In this document: positions 18,081 to 26,900 of the stretch, piece after piece | Numbering within the stretch: the first letter of the stretch is position 1 | Layout: every line of letters starts with the position of its first letter | Source of the DNA: an uncultured Prevotella sp. | GTDB taxonomy: Bacteria > Bacteroidota > Bacteroidia > Bacteroidales > Bacteroidaceae | DNA length: 64,000 nucleotides | NCBI GenBank assembly: GCA_900543975.1 | Contig: UQTI01000005.1 | Coordinates: 1-64,000, forward strand | Reading direction: 5' to 3' | Made by a program: the position numbers and the translations under genes | The notes under the pieces: model-generated | Seen by the model: only the letters and a program-made list of their open reading frames with translations | What the model was told of the DNA's origin: nothing | The model's database searches: none

Positions 18081-18185
18081 AATTTGAAGTTTTGTTATTT
18101 ATGGGTAGATTGTTTTTTTAATGTGAGATGCATGCTTTTGAAAGCCAGACCTTTAAATCTCAGATTTTTTTAACAGAGATCTTTT

Positions 18186-18240
18186 AAAACTTTATGTCTT
18201 TCAAAACTTTATGTCTTTTAAAAAACTTTATGTCTTTAAA
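18186..18240. repeat. Three direct repeats in the STAND gene leader
   Basis: The unit AAAACTTTATGTCTTT occurs three times with a 17- to 20-bp period. It lies between the minus-strand promoter at 18267-18298 and the STAND start codon, so it would be in that message's leader of about 180 nt. Confidence 0.8.
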
Positions 18241-18266
18241 AAATCAGCTTACATCTCATATCCTTG

Positions 18267-18298
18267 CAAAGTTAAACATTTTATTTACGACAACCAAC
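18267..18298 (-). promoter_or_regulatory. Candidate promoter of the STAND gene
   Basis: On the minus strand: GTTG (18298-18295), a 20-nt spacer, then TAACTTTG (18274-18267), matching the Bacteroidetes -33/-7 pattern with one -33 mismatch. Confidence 0.6.
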
Positions 18299-18339
18299 AG
18301 TTTCCCAATAATAAATTTTCCTTTCACCGTCTATTGGCG

Positions 18340-18371
18340 GTTGATTAAATGCTGCTTTATTCTTAATTTTG
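18340..18371 (+). promoter_or_regulatory. Candidate promoter and operator of the restriction operon
   Basis: GTTG (18340-18343), a 20-nt spacer and TAATTTTG (18364-18371). Directly after it, at about 18377-18388, an inverted repeat AATC-AAAC-GATT lies between start site and ATG 18394, a natural place for the controller protein to bind. Confidence 0.55.
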
Positions 18372-18393
18372 AACAATCAAACGATTATAAAAA

Positions 18394-18612
18394 ATGACAA
18401 AAGAGATCGAGAACATAAAGTTTGGCAAACAAGTCGCCGCATTGCGACGGGCAAAAGGCCTTTCACAAGAACAATTTTCTTTCCGATGTAACATAAACCG
18501 CACTTACATGGGAGAGATTGAGCGTGGTGAAAAGAGTCCTTCTTTGCTTGTTATAGCCAAGATAGCCAAGGCTCTTGACATTTCCAAATCAGAACTTATG
18601 AACTATGAATAA
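18394..18612 (+). CDS. XRE-family controller (C) protein of the restriction system
   Basis: The 72-residue product is a single helix-turn-helix domain (about 10-68): FGKQVAALRRAKGLSQEQFS followed by NRTYMGEIERGEKSPSLLVI, typical of C proteins that time restriction endonuclease expression. It overlaps the nuclease gene by 8 nt, so the two are translationally coupled. A short inverted repeat just before its start codon may be its operator. Codon use and base composition are A/T-rich compared with the flanking housekeeping genes. Confidence 0.9.
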   Translation: MTKEIENIKFGKQVAALRRAKGLSQEQFSFRCNINRTYMGEIERGEKSPSLLVIAKIAKALDISKSELMNYE

Positions 18613-19387
18613 GGTGTATGTAACAAATCCCAAGGTCAACATTTTATATAAAAATCGTTTTGTGCTTTCTTCTGCTGACATTGTTGAAGCAATGAATTAT
18701 GCCAACAGAGCTTTGAAGGAGTTGAGCGACACGACGATGAAATTTGACATCAACATTTTTGAGACCCTTGGCATGAGGAATCTCAGCGGCATGATAGGCG
18801 AATATTTTGCAAGAAGTGTGGCAAAGATTTCTGACGGTAAGCTTGTCTCAAATTTACATCAAGACGGTTATCCCGACCTTTTGCTTGTGGACACGCCTGT
18901 GAAGAAAAGATATCTTGAAAGCTTATACACCGTCAAAGAAGGCAAAAAATATCCTGTCGACAAAGAACATTTCAGCCCGTTCAAGTATGGCGGCATCGAA
19001 GTGAAGGCGACCTGTGGAAGCACACCGTCAGCATCGAAAGCTAAAAACATTACAAAACCGCTCATCGGCGAGCAGCGCGTGAACCACATCGTGTCGTTCA
19101 ATTGGAAAGCCCATCATCGCGAGACCAACCATCTGTTAGGTGTGTTGTGGGATTTCATTGACGGTCTTCCCGTTTATGTTGCAGCGTTCTATTGTGACCG
19201 TCTTTGCGTTGACGATTGGGGAAAGGTTGTTCAGCCCAAAGAGGATGGCGGACGTACTACCAGCGTGTCAATAATGAATTCGAAAGGCATAAGGAAGATG
19301 TGTGACCATTGGGTAGCTGTAATCGATTCTCCACAATACATCGAATTGTTATCAAGGCAAAAATGGATTGGTTACGAAGTGAAATAA
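18605..19387 (+). CDS. Type II restriction endonuclease, PD-(D/E)XK type
   Basis: A 260-residue protein recognised as a nuclease from context and catalytic motif: E66 in GMIGEYFARS, then PD at 90-91 (QDGYPDLLLVD) and E132-V-K134 (GGIEVKATC), the arrangement of PD-(D/E)XK restriction enzymes. The upstream C protein and downstream C5 methyltransferase complete a type II system. Its recognition site cannot be predicted by eye. At the 3' end the sequence GAAGTGAAATAA, which encodes its last residues and stop, is repeated twice more (to 19413), so the stop codon region has been tandemly duplicated. Confidence 0.82.
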   Translation: MNKVYVTNPKVNILYKNRFVLSSADIVEAMNYANRALKELSDTTMKFDINIFETLGMRNLSGMIGEYFARSVAKISDGKLVSNLHQDGYPDLLLVDTPVKKRYLESLYTVKEGKKYPVDKEHFSPFKYGGIEVKATCGSTPSASKAKNITKPLIGEQRVNHIVSFNWKAHHRETNHLLGVLWDFIDGLPVYVAAFYCDRLCVDDWGKVVQPKEDGGRTTSVSIMNSKGIRKMCDHWVAVIDSPQYIELLSRQKWIGYEVK

Positions 19388-19415
19388 AGAAGTGAAATAA
19401 GAAGTGAAATAAAAA

Positions 19416-19454
19416 AAAAGAGAATGTGCCGCTGATGATGACACACCCTCTTTT
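19416..19454. terminator. Weak terminator between converging nuclease and methyltransferase genes
   Basis: AAAGAG...GTG and CAC...CTCTTT arms surround a loop, with A-runs on the left and T-run on the right, so it could stop transcription in both directions. The arms are interrupted by mismatches. Confidence 0.4.
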
Positions 19455-19485
19455 GGTGGAAGCTTTAACGCTCCCTTATTGGCTC

Positions 19486-20775
19486 TCAGCTTTTTTTGCT
19501 TATTTTAAGAATGTTCTTCACAATCTTGTCTATCAGCAATGGAGGCACACTCTCACCGATGGTGTCTCTTATTAGTCCATCCGCCACAAGCTTGCCGTTT
19601 ATTTCAAACGAATAAGGATATTGCGCAATGGTTTGTAGGATCATGCCTTCATAAAGAGAGAGCACCCTGTCTTGCGATGGATGAAGCTTGTTGTCGCTGC
19701 ATGCATATTGAAAGTTTTGGGTGAGCGTGCTTGCAGGCTTGTCCCATGACATGCGTTTATATGCGCTGACGAACCCTTTCATTATGCGTTTCTGTCCTGT
19801 CGCTTTGTCTATGGTGTAAGGTCGCGGCAGCAAAGCCCCACATTTCTCACAATAGAGAGGAGTGTCGGTGTTTGCCTTGTTTACCCCTTCCGAGTTATGA
19901 CGTGCTCCATGCAGGGCGTTTCCTTGGTACATACAGCTGGGATTTATGCACTGGTTGTTCATGGCTGTTTGACCTTCAGGCGTGTTCGTGACCCACGACA
20001 GTTTGACATCGTCAAGCAAAGGCACCTTGTGTAGCGGATTAGATTGGCAGACATTGCAACCTTTGCGTGAGCTTATTGGCGGCAAATTGCCGATAGCGTC
20101 TCTCACCGTTAACCATTGGTGTGTGAAGAGAGTTGGCTTTTCTGAGTGTGTAGGTGCTGGCAAGAACGTGGCATACTTTTTAAAATGTTTTTTGCCCTTT
20201 TCTGTTCTTGTTAATATCGTTATAAGGCGTTGTCGGTTTTGTGGAACACCATAGTCTGCAACGTTGACAACATAAGGCTTGCCCACATAAGCGTCGCCCA
20301 GCTCTCGAAATACAAAGTCAATGATGTTTATAACCCCTTCTCCGTCTTCAATAACGGTGTTTGTCATGTTGGGCACATTCTCAAGAATGACCCATTCGGG
20401 TTGCAACTTTTTTATTATTTCTATGGCTGGTATGATAAGCCGGTTGCGAGGGTCAAACTGTGGTCGTATGCCTTTCTTCAGATTGTTAAGAATGGTTCCC
20501 ATTCCGTTTGACGACATGCCTTGGCAGGGCGGGGTGGCTATGAGTAGAAACGGGCTTGTTTCGAATGTGTCTTTATAATAGCTGACAATTTCATCCTTCA
20601 TCTTCCATATATCTCCGCAGAACCCCTTTGTTTCGTGGTGATTGTGTAAGAACAATTGCATACGCTGCGGTAACAGCTCATTGGCTATAACCGTGTCTAT
20701 GCCGTTGGCTTGAAGTCCAAGATCGCCTATGCCAGAAGATGAAAAAAGACTTACAGCTATCAGTTTATCATTCAT
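19486..20775 (-). CDS. DNA cytosine-5 methyltransferase with Cys-rich insert
   Basis: A 429-residue C5 methyltransferase protecting host DNA from the adjacent nuclease. Motif I is SLFSSSGIGDLGL, motif IV TPPCQGMSSN with catalytic C84, motif VI LENVP (131-135), motif VIII YGVPQNRQR (175-183). The target-recognition region holds six cysteines in three pairs: C240xxC243, C276x4C281 and C309xxC312, a pattern expected for bound zinc. Motifs IX/X are near the end (KPASTLTQNF; RDTIGESVPPLLIDKIV). It converges on the nuclease gene rather than sharing its operon, so it has its own promoter (TAAATTTG on the minus strand at 20847-20840). Confidence 0.92.
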   Translation of the reverse strand: MNDKLIAVSLFSSSGIGDLGLQANGIDTVIANELLPQRMQLFLHNHHETKGFCGDIWKMKDEIVSYYKDTFETSPFLLIATPPCQGMSSNGMGTILNNLKKGIRPQFDPRNRLIIPAIEIIKKLQPEWVILENVPNMTNTVIEDGEGVINIIDFVFRELGDAYVGKPYVVNVADYGVPQNRQRLITILTRTEKGKKHFKKYATFLPAPTHSEKPTLFTHQWLTVRDAIGNLPPISSRKGCNVCQSNPLHKVPLLDDVKLSWVTNTPEGQTAMNNQCINPSCMYQGNALHGARHNSEGVNKANTDTPLYCEKCGALLPRPYTIDKATGQKRIMKGFVSAYKRMSWDKPASTLTQNFQYACSDNKLHPSQDRVLSLYEGMILQTIAQYPYSFEINGKLVADGLIRDTIGESVPPLLIDKIVKNILKISKKS

Positions 20776-20924
20776 TCTTTTTTTCTTTCGTTCTTTTTGA
20801 AGTTATGTCGAAATCTTTTTAAACATGTTGAAATGCTTGCAAATTTACGAAAAAATATCGAAACAATCGCAAAACTCCAATTGCTTTATGTCACCATGAA
20901 ACGCCAAAATCATAACATTTTAGG

Positions 20925-20956
20925 ATTGTGAGGGTGGGGAATAATGTGTAATTTTG
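20925..20956 (+). promoter_or_regulatory. Promoter of the TonB-dependent receptor, almost touching the start codon
   Basis: ATTG (20925-20928), a 20-nt spacer and TAATTTTG (20949-20956). ATG 20965 begins only 8 nt after the box, so the message would have a leader of a few nucleotides or none. Confidence 0.7.
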
Positions 20957-20964
20957 CAGCCGAT

Positions 20965-23613
20965 ATGAAAAAGACAAATGAAACGATTGCCGCTCTTTTG
21001 CTGATGGCCCTCGCTCCCAATGCCGCTTTTGCAGCGACAAACTGTGGGGTGACGGGTAACAACGGCATGGAAGAGATTACAGGCACAAAGGTTACAGAAG
21101 AAGGGATAACTGAAAGCATGGTTGCTGAGAAAGAGGCTGCTGCAAGCAAGGTCGCTGAGAAAGAGGTTGCTGCAAACAATGCTTCCTTAAATAAGACAAC
21201 AGAAAAGAATGCTTTTAAAAATAATAAGGTAATAGGAACCAAGGCAAAGGATAATAGGATAACATCTTCGGGCAACGGCCTCTTTGCTGACAGTTCACGA
21301 GTGTTCGACATCGACGAGGTTGTAGTGGCAGCGCAGCCTAAAGAACAGTACAGGCTGCGCATGCAGCCCCTTAGTTCCACCTCGCTTGGTGCCCGTCAGC
21401 TCACGAGCCTCCACGCCACCGACCTTCGACAGCTGTCAGCGTTCGTGCCGTCGTTCGTCATGCCCGAGTATGGTTCGCGTTACACCTCAGCCATGTATGT
21501 TCGTGGCATCGGCTCGCGCATAAACAACCCTGCTGTGGGAATATATGTCGATGGCATGCCCGTCATCAACAAAGCCGCTTTCAATATGCACTTCTACCAA
21601 GCCGACCGTGTGGACGTGCTTCGCGGACCCCAAGGCACCATCTACGGCCAGAACGCCGAGGGCGGACTGGTAAAGATCTACACCAAAGACCCGTTCTCAC
21701 ATCAAGGCACCGACCTGCATCTTGGCATCGGCACCCGTCTGTGGCGCAATGCAGAGCTGGCACATTATGCCAAGTTTAGCGACCGTGCCGCCCTTTCGCT
21801 GGCAGCTTTCTATAATGGTCAGAACGGCTTCCTGCGCAACACCTTCACAGGCAAGCGTGCCGACAACAGCGATGAGGCAGGCGCACGTCTGCGCTTCATG
21901 CTTCGTCCCACCTCGCGATTCTCTGCCGACCTCATCGCCGACTATCAGTTTACGCGCCAGAAAGGTTTTGCCTATGGTCAGTTCAACCCCGCTGACGGTG
22001 CCACCGAGCAGCCGTCGACCAACTATCCCGGCTCTTACAAGCGTAACATGCTCCTCACGGCGTTGAAGCTTGGCTACCGTGCCGAAGGCTTCGAGCTCCA
22101 TTCGACCACGTCGTACCAGTTGCTGCGCGACGACATGCTCATGGATCAAGACTACACCTCAACCGATTATATGCACCTCACGCAGCGCCAGCTACAGAAC
22201 GCCCTGACCGAGGAGCTCACCGTCAAGAGCACCACCGCAGGCATCTGGCGTTGGACCAGCGGTGCCTTCCTCTCATACCAATGGCTCAAGACCGACGGCC
22301 CCGTGTTCTTCGGTCCCGGCATCACACAGCCCATCTCCACCGCCTTGCAGCGCGTGACCTATAACGGCATCGTGTCGGCCATGGCTCAAAGGATGATGGC
22401 GCAAGGCATGCCGCAAGAGGTTGCCATGACACGCGCCCAAGCCGCTGTCAATGCTGCCGGTGGTGTGAGCATGTCTGCCGACATGAAGGTGCCTGGCGTG
22501 TTCCGCACGCCACAGTTCAATGTCGGCGTGTTCCATGAGTCGAACGTTCATCTCACCGACCGCCTCACCGCAACCCTCGGACTGCGTTACGACCTCAACC
22601 GCGTAGACATCAACTACGACACGAAAGCCATAATGGCCCTCAACTCCACTGTCATGGGCACGTCAGCAACACGCCTCGTCACCTCAGCCCTTAACCATGG
22701 TGCCCATAAAGCCTATAACCAGCTCCTGCCAAAGGTGGGTCTGACGCTCACCACCGACGAACGCGGCAGCAACGTCTACGCCACCGTGAGCAAGGGCTAC
22801 CGCTCAGGCGGCTTCAACATACAGATGTTCTCTGACATCCTTCAGACCGAGCTCATGGCCAACGCCCGTCGCGCACAGCAGGGCGACTATGACGTGCCGC
22901 ACACCGAGGCCGACTATGACCGCGTGAACAAGACCATCGCCTATAAGCCCGAGACGAGCTGGAACTATGAGCTTGGCGCCCACCTCAACCTCTTCTCTGG
23001 CTCCCTGCACCTCGACCTCGCCGCCTATTACATGCAGGTGCGCAACCAGCAGCTGTCTGTCATGGCAGGCACCTACGGCTTCGGTCGTATGATGGTGAAC
23101 GCCGGCAAGAGTCGCAGCTGTGGCATCGAGGCCGCCTTGCGCGGTTCTGCCCTCAACAACCGTCTTGAGTGGCGTGCGAGCTACGGTATGACCCATGCCA
23201 CCTTTACCGACTACACCGACAGCCTGAAGGTCAACGGCCAGTATGAGCCGATAAGCTATAAGGGTAAGCGCGTGCCCTTCGTGCCCATGCACACCGTCGG
23301 TGCCGCCGCTTCTTACACCGTGCCGTTCAGCAAGGGCATATGCCAGTGGGTGCGCTTCGGTCTCGACTTCTCGGCCCAGGGAAGCATCTATTGGGATGAG
23401 GCCAACCAGTATAAGCAGAAGATGTATGCCCTGCTTGGTGCCCATGCCGACGTGAAGCTCGGCGTAGCCACCGTCAGCCTGTGGGGCCGCAACCTCACCG
23501 ACACCCGCTACAACACCTTCGCTCTGAGCAGCGCTGCCACAGGCACCACCCGCTGCTTTGCCCAGCGCGGCTGTCCTGTGATGGGAGGCGTTGATGTGAA
23601 AATTCATTTTTAG
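20965..23613 (+). CDS. TonB-dependent outer membrane receptor
   Basis: An 882-residue receptor that would import a ligand across the outer membrane using TonB energy. Signal peptide MKKTNETIAALLLMALAPNAAFA; TonB-box-like FDIDEVVVAAQ near residue 115; plug domain with MYVRGIGSRINNPAVGIYVDG and RVDVLRGPQGTIYGQNAEGG; 22-strand barrel ending in FAQRGCPVMGGVDVKIHF with terminal aromatic residue. It lacks a SusD partner and the carboxypeptidase-like N-terminal domain of SusC proteins. Instead, about 90 residues of low-complexity sequence with imperfect repeats (VAEKEAAASKVAEKEVAANN) lie between signal peptide and TonB box. ATG 20965 is preferred to 20944 because the latter overlaps the promoter. 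The ligand is unknown. Confidence 0.9.
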   Translation: MKKTNETIAALLLMALAPNAAFAATNCGVTGNNGMEEITGTKVTEEGITESMVAEKEAAASKVAEKEVAANNASLNKTTEKNAFKNNKVIGTKAKDNRITSSGNGLFADSSRVFDIDEVVVAAQPKEQYRLRMQPLSSTSLGARQLTSLHATDLRQLSAFVPSFVMPEYGSRYTSAMYVRGIGSRINNPAVGIYVDGMPVINKAAFNMHFYQADRVDVLRGPQGTIYGQNAEGGLVKIYTKDPFSHQGTDLHLGIGTRLWRNAELAHYAKFSDRAALSLAAFYNGQNGFLRNTFTGKRADNSDEAGARLRFMLRPTSRFSADLIADYQFTRQKGFAYGQFNPADGATEQPSTNYPGSYKRNMLLTALKLGYRAEGFELHSTTSYQLLRDDMLMDQDYTSTDYMHLTQRQLQNALTEELTVKSTTAGIWRWTSGAFLSYQWLKTDGPVFFGPGITQPISTALQRVTYNGIVSAMAQRMMAQGMPQEVAMTRAQAAVNAAGGVSMSADMKVPGVFRTPQFNVGVFHESNVHLTDRLTATLGLRYDLNRVDINYDTKAIMALNSTVMGTSATRLVTSALNHGAHKAYNQLLPKVGLTLTTDERGSNVYATVSKGYRSGGFNIQMFSDILQTELMANARRAQQGDYDVPHTEADYDRVNKTIAYKPETSWNYELGAHLNLFSGSLHLDLAAYYMQVRNQQLSVMAGTYGFGRMMVNAGKSRSCGIEAALRGSALNNRLEWRASYGMTHATFTDYTDSLKVNGQYEPISYKGKRVPFVPMHTVGAAASYTVPFSKGICQWVRFGLDFSAQGSIYWDEANQYKQKMYALLGAHADVKLGVATVSLWGRNLTDTRYNTFALSSAATGTTRCFAQRGCPVMGGVDVKIHF

Positions 23614-23703
23614 ACAGATGGGCTTTGTTCTTAGATAAATAGGGTTAGTTTTAGACAGACAGGCCTTGTTTTTAAATGAGGCTTGTTTTAGATATTTAGA
23701 TAG

Positions 23704-23751
23704 ACGGGGCTTATAAGGCTTTTTGAAAGTTTTATAAGCCCCGTTTTTTTT
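23704..23751 (+). terminator. Terminator after the TonB-dependent receptor
   Basis: Arms ACGGGGCTTATAA and TTATAAGCCCCGT flank a loop and are followed by eight T. Before it (23614-23700) are three degenerate copies of a TTTTAGACAGA-like repeat and no gene. Confidence 0.85.
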
Positions 23752-23863
23752 GTTTCTTTTTTTTCATGGTGTCTTCTTTGGGCTTAATGCTGTTCTTTAA
23801 CACCTTTTTTAATATTTTTGAAAAAAAGACGGCGCTTTTACCGTTGCTTTCATAAATTTTTGT

Positions 23864-23871
23864 TAACTTTG
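23864..23871 (+). promoter_or_regulatory. Candidate -7 box of the SusC operon
   Basis: TAACTTTG fits the Bacteroidetes -7 box; no clear TTTG is found 19-21 nt upstream, so this may need an activator. The leader would be about 65 nt. Confidence 0.5.
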
Positions 23872-23940
23872 CCCATGATAAAACCGAATCGCAAATAACT
23901 CAAATAAAAAAATTATATTAACCTATTTATCCAACCTAAC

Positions 23941-26900
23941 ATGAGTATAGTTACTTATTTCGTTAAGCAAAGGGGACATTGTTTCCACACACAGTGCCAC
24001 TCTGTTCGGAAAACAGCTTGCGCATGTCTGATGCTCGGTTTGCTGTCTTCAGCCAATGTCATGGCTGCCGATGGAAGCCTGGTCAGAAGCGCGGCCAGTA
24101 CAGCGTATGCCTTAGATGTAGTGCAGCAAGCCACCATCACGGTGAAAGGCCATGTGACCGACCCCAATGGTGATTCGCTTGTAGGTGTCACCGTCACAGA
24201 GAAAGGTGGCAAGAGCACTGTTATCACCGACATCGACGGCAATTTCTCAATAACTGTAAAGCCCAAATCACAATTGGAGCTGAGCTACATCGGCTTCGTC
24301 CCAACAACCGTTCAGGCCAAGCCCAACATGACCATCAAGATGGTTGAGGACGGCAAGGAGCTCAACGAGGTCGTGGTTGTGGGCTATGGCACCCAGAAGA
24401 AAGCCAACCTCACAGGTGCCGTTACCTCTGTCGACGTGAACAAGAGTCTTGGAAGCCGTCCTATCGCCGACGCCGGCCGTGGTCTTCAGGGCGTTGTTCC
24501 CGGCATGAACGTTGTTGTACCTACAGGTGAGGTCGGCTCTGACCCTCTCATCAAGATCCGTGGTCAGGTGGCCTCTATCAACGGCAACAACAACCCGCTC
24601 ATCCTTCTCGACAACGTAGAGATTCCCAGCATCCAGATGGTTAACCCCAACGACATCGAGTCGATCTCTGTGTTGAAAGATGCCGCTGCCTCATCAATCT
24701 ACGGTGCCAAGGCAGCCTTCGGCGTTGTGCTTATCACCTCGAAGAAGGGTGCCAACACCGAGAAATTTGAGGTTACCTACACCAACAACTTCTCGTTCCA
24801 GCACCTTGCCAACGACATCAAGATGGCAGGCCTTGAAGGATTGCGTTACACCCTCGACGCGCAGATCAACCGTGGCGGCGCCATGCCTGCGGGCGGTTTC
24901 TGGCGCATTGACGAGGACAGCTATGCCAAGGCCGTGGAATGGCAGGAGAAGTATGGCGGCAAGGTGAAATACAACGATCCCATTGTTTACGGCCGCGACT
25001 GGTACTTTGACGGCACCAACAAGTTTGGCTATCGTCTCTTCGACGGTGTGAAGGCCATGATCCGCGATTGGGCTCCCTCATCACAGCACAACCTCTCTGT
25101 AAACGGCAAGAGCGGCAAGACCTCTTACAACATCGGTCTCGGTCTGCTCAACCAGGACGGCATGATGCGTGCCGCCAAGCACGACGACTTCCGCCGTTAC
25201 AACGCAAAGGTCAACGTCTCGTCAGAAATCAACAAGTATGTAACCGTGCGTGGCGGCGCTCTCTACTCTGACCGTAACAAGCGTTACCCAGGCGTAGGAA
25301 CCACCGTTGCCGACCCATGGCTTTACATCTACCGTTGGAGCCGCCTCATGCCCGAGGGTGTGAACGACCAGTTTGGCAACAACCTGCGTGAGCCGGTATC
25401 GGAGGTTGCACAGAGCAACACCGACAACCTGCAAAACAAATATTTCAACGTAAACCTCGGCGCCACCTTTAACATCACAAAAGATTGGGACGTTCAGGTC
25501 GACTACATCTACGACCACCAGACCACCGACAAGAACACCTCTGTAATAGAGTATAGCGGCGGCCAGACATGGTACACTCCTTCCGAGTGGATCGACGAGA
25601 ACGGCCAGCAGGTTTATGTAGACGCCAATGGCAACCAGGTACCGGCAGGAACCGAGGGCGCAATGCCCGGTTTCCGCTTCCCCTACCAGAATTATTATTC
25701 AAACAACACCATCAGCTCGGTTTCAAACTATTCGTATAAGCGCAACCAGAACACCCTCAATGCTTACACCACCTACCGTCTCTACCTCGGCAAGGAGAAA
25801 GAGCATGCCTTCAAGTTCATGCTCGGTATGAACCTCGTAAGCAGCGACTGGAGCTCATACACAGGCAAGAAGACCGACCTCATAGACCCCACCAACCCAC
25901 AGTTTGCCTTGGCATCGGGTGACCAGTTCATCAGCGCCGGCCGCAACTGGGACAGCCAGCTTGGCTATTTCGGTCGTATCAACTATGCCTTCATGGACAA
26001 GTATCTCTTCGAGGCCAACCTCCGTCGCGACGGTTCATCCAAGTTCCCGAAGGATCTGCGTTGGACATGGTTCCCCTCATTCTCGGCAGGATGGGTGTTC
26101 ACCAACGAGAAGTTCATGAAGCCTCTTGAGAAGGTGCTCTCGTTCGGTAAGCTGCGTGCCTCTTGGGGTTCTATCGGCGACCAGTCGGTAGCTAACAACC
26201 TCTACAACTCTATCCTTACAAGCGGTCAGACCAACTGGATTGGCTACGATGGCAAGCAGTACACTTACTTCGGAACCCCGTCACTCGTCGATGCCAACAT
26301 CGGATGGCAGCGCATCGAGACCCTCAACCTTGGTGTCGACCTCCGCTTCCTCAACAACGAGCTGGGTGCATCGTTCGACTGGTACACACGCCGCACAAAA
26401 GACATGATTATCCCAGGCGAGAGCATGCCTGAGACCCTTGGCGCAAGTGTGCCAAACGGCAACTACGGCGAGCTGGAGACACGCGGATGGGAGTTCTCTA
26501 TCGACTATCGTCACCGCTTCTCTAACGGTCTTGGCATCACAGCCAACTTCCAGATCTCTGATGCCACCACAAAGACCGTTCGTGGTGCCGACTACCTCAC
26601 ACCGTGGGAAAACCGTTCTTTGAGCACCACGTTCTCTACCGGCCGTCGTTATGGCGACATCTATGGCTACGTTACCGACCGTCTGTACCAGAAGGGCGAC
26701 TTCGTTTACGACGAGAACGGCCAGATCAAGAAGACAACCGTCATCTACAAGGGAACCGCCCGCACCACACATGTGCAGAACACCCCGTATCCTGTTTATC
26801 AGGTGGCCTTCGAGGACAACAACAAGCTCATCTGCTCTCCCGGCGACGTCAAGTTTGTTGACCTCAACGGCGACGGCTACATCGACAACGGCAACAACAC

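Noticed and set aside
20944..20964. Earlier ATG for the TonB-dependent receptor (MCNFAAD)
   Set aside because: It overlaps the -7 promoter box and would add seven residues ahead of a normal signal peptide.
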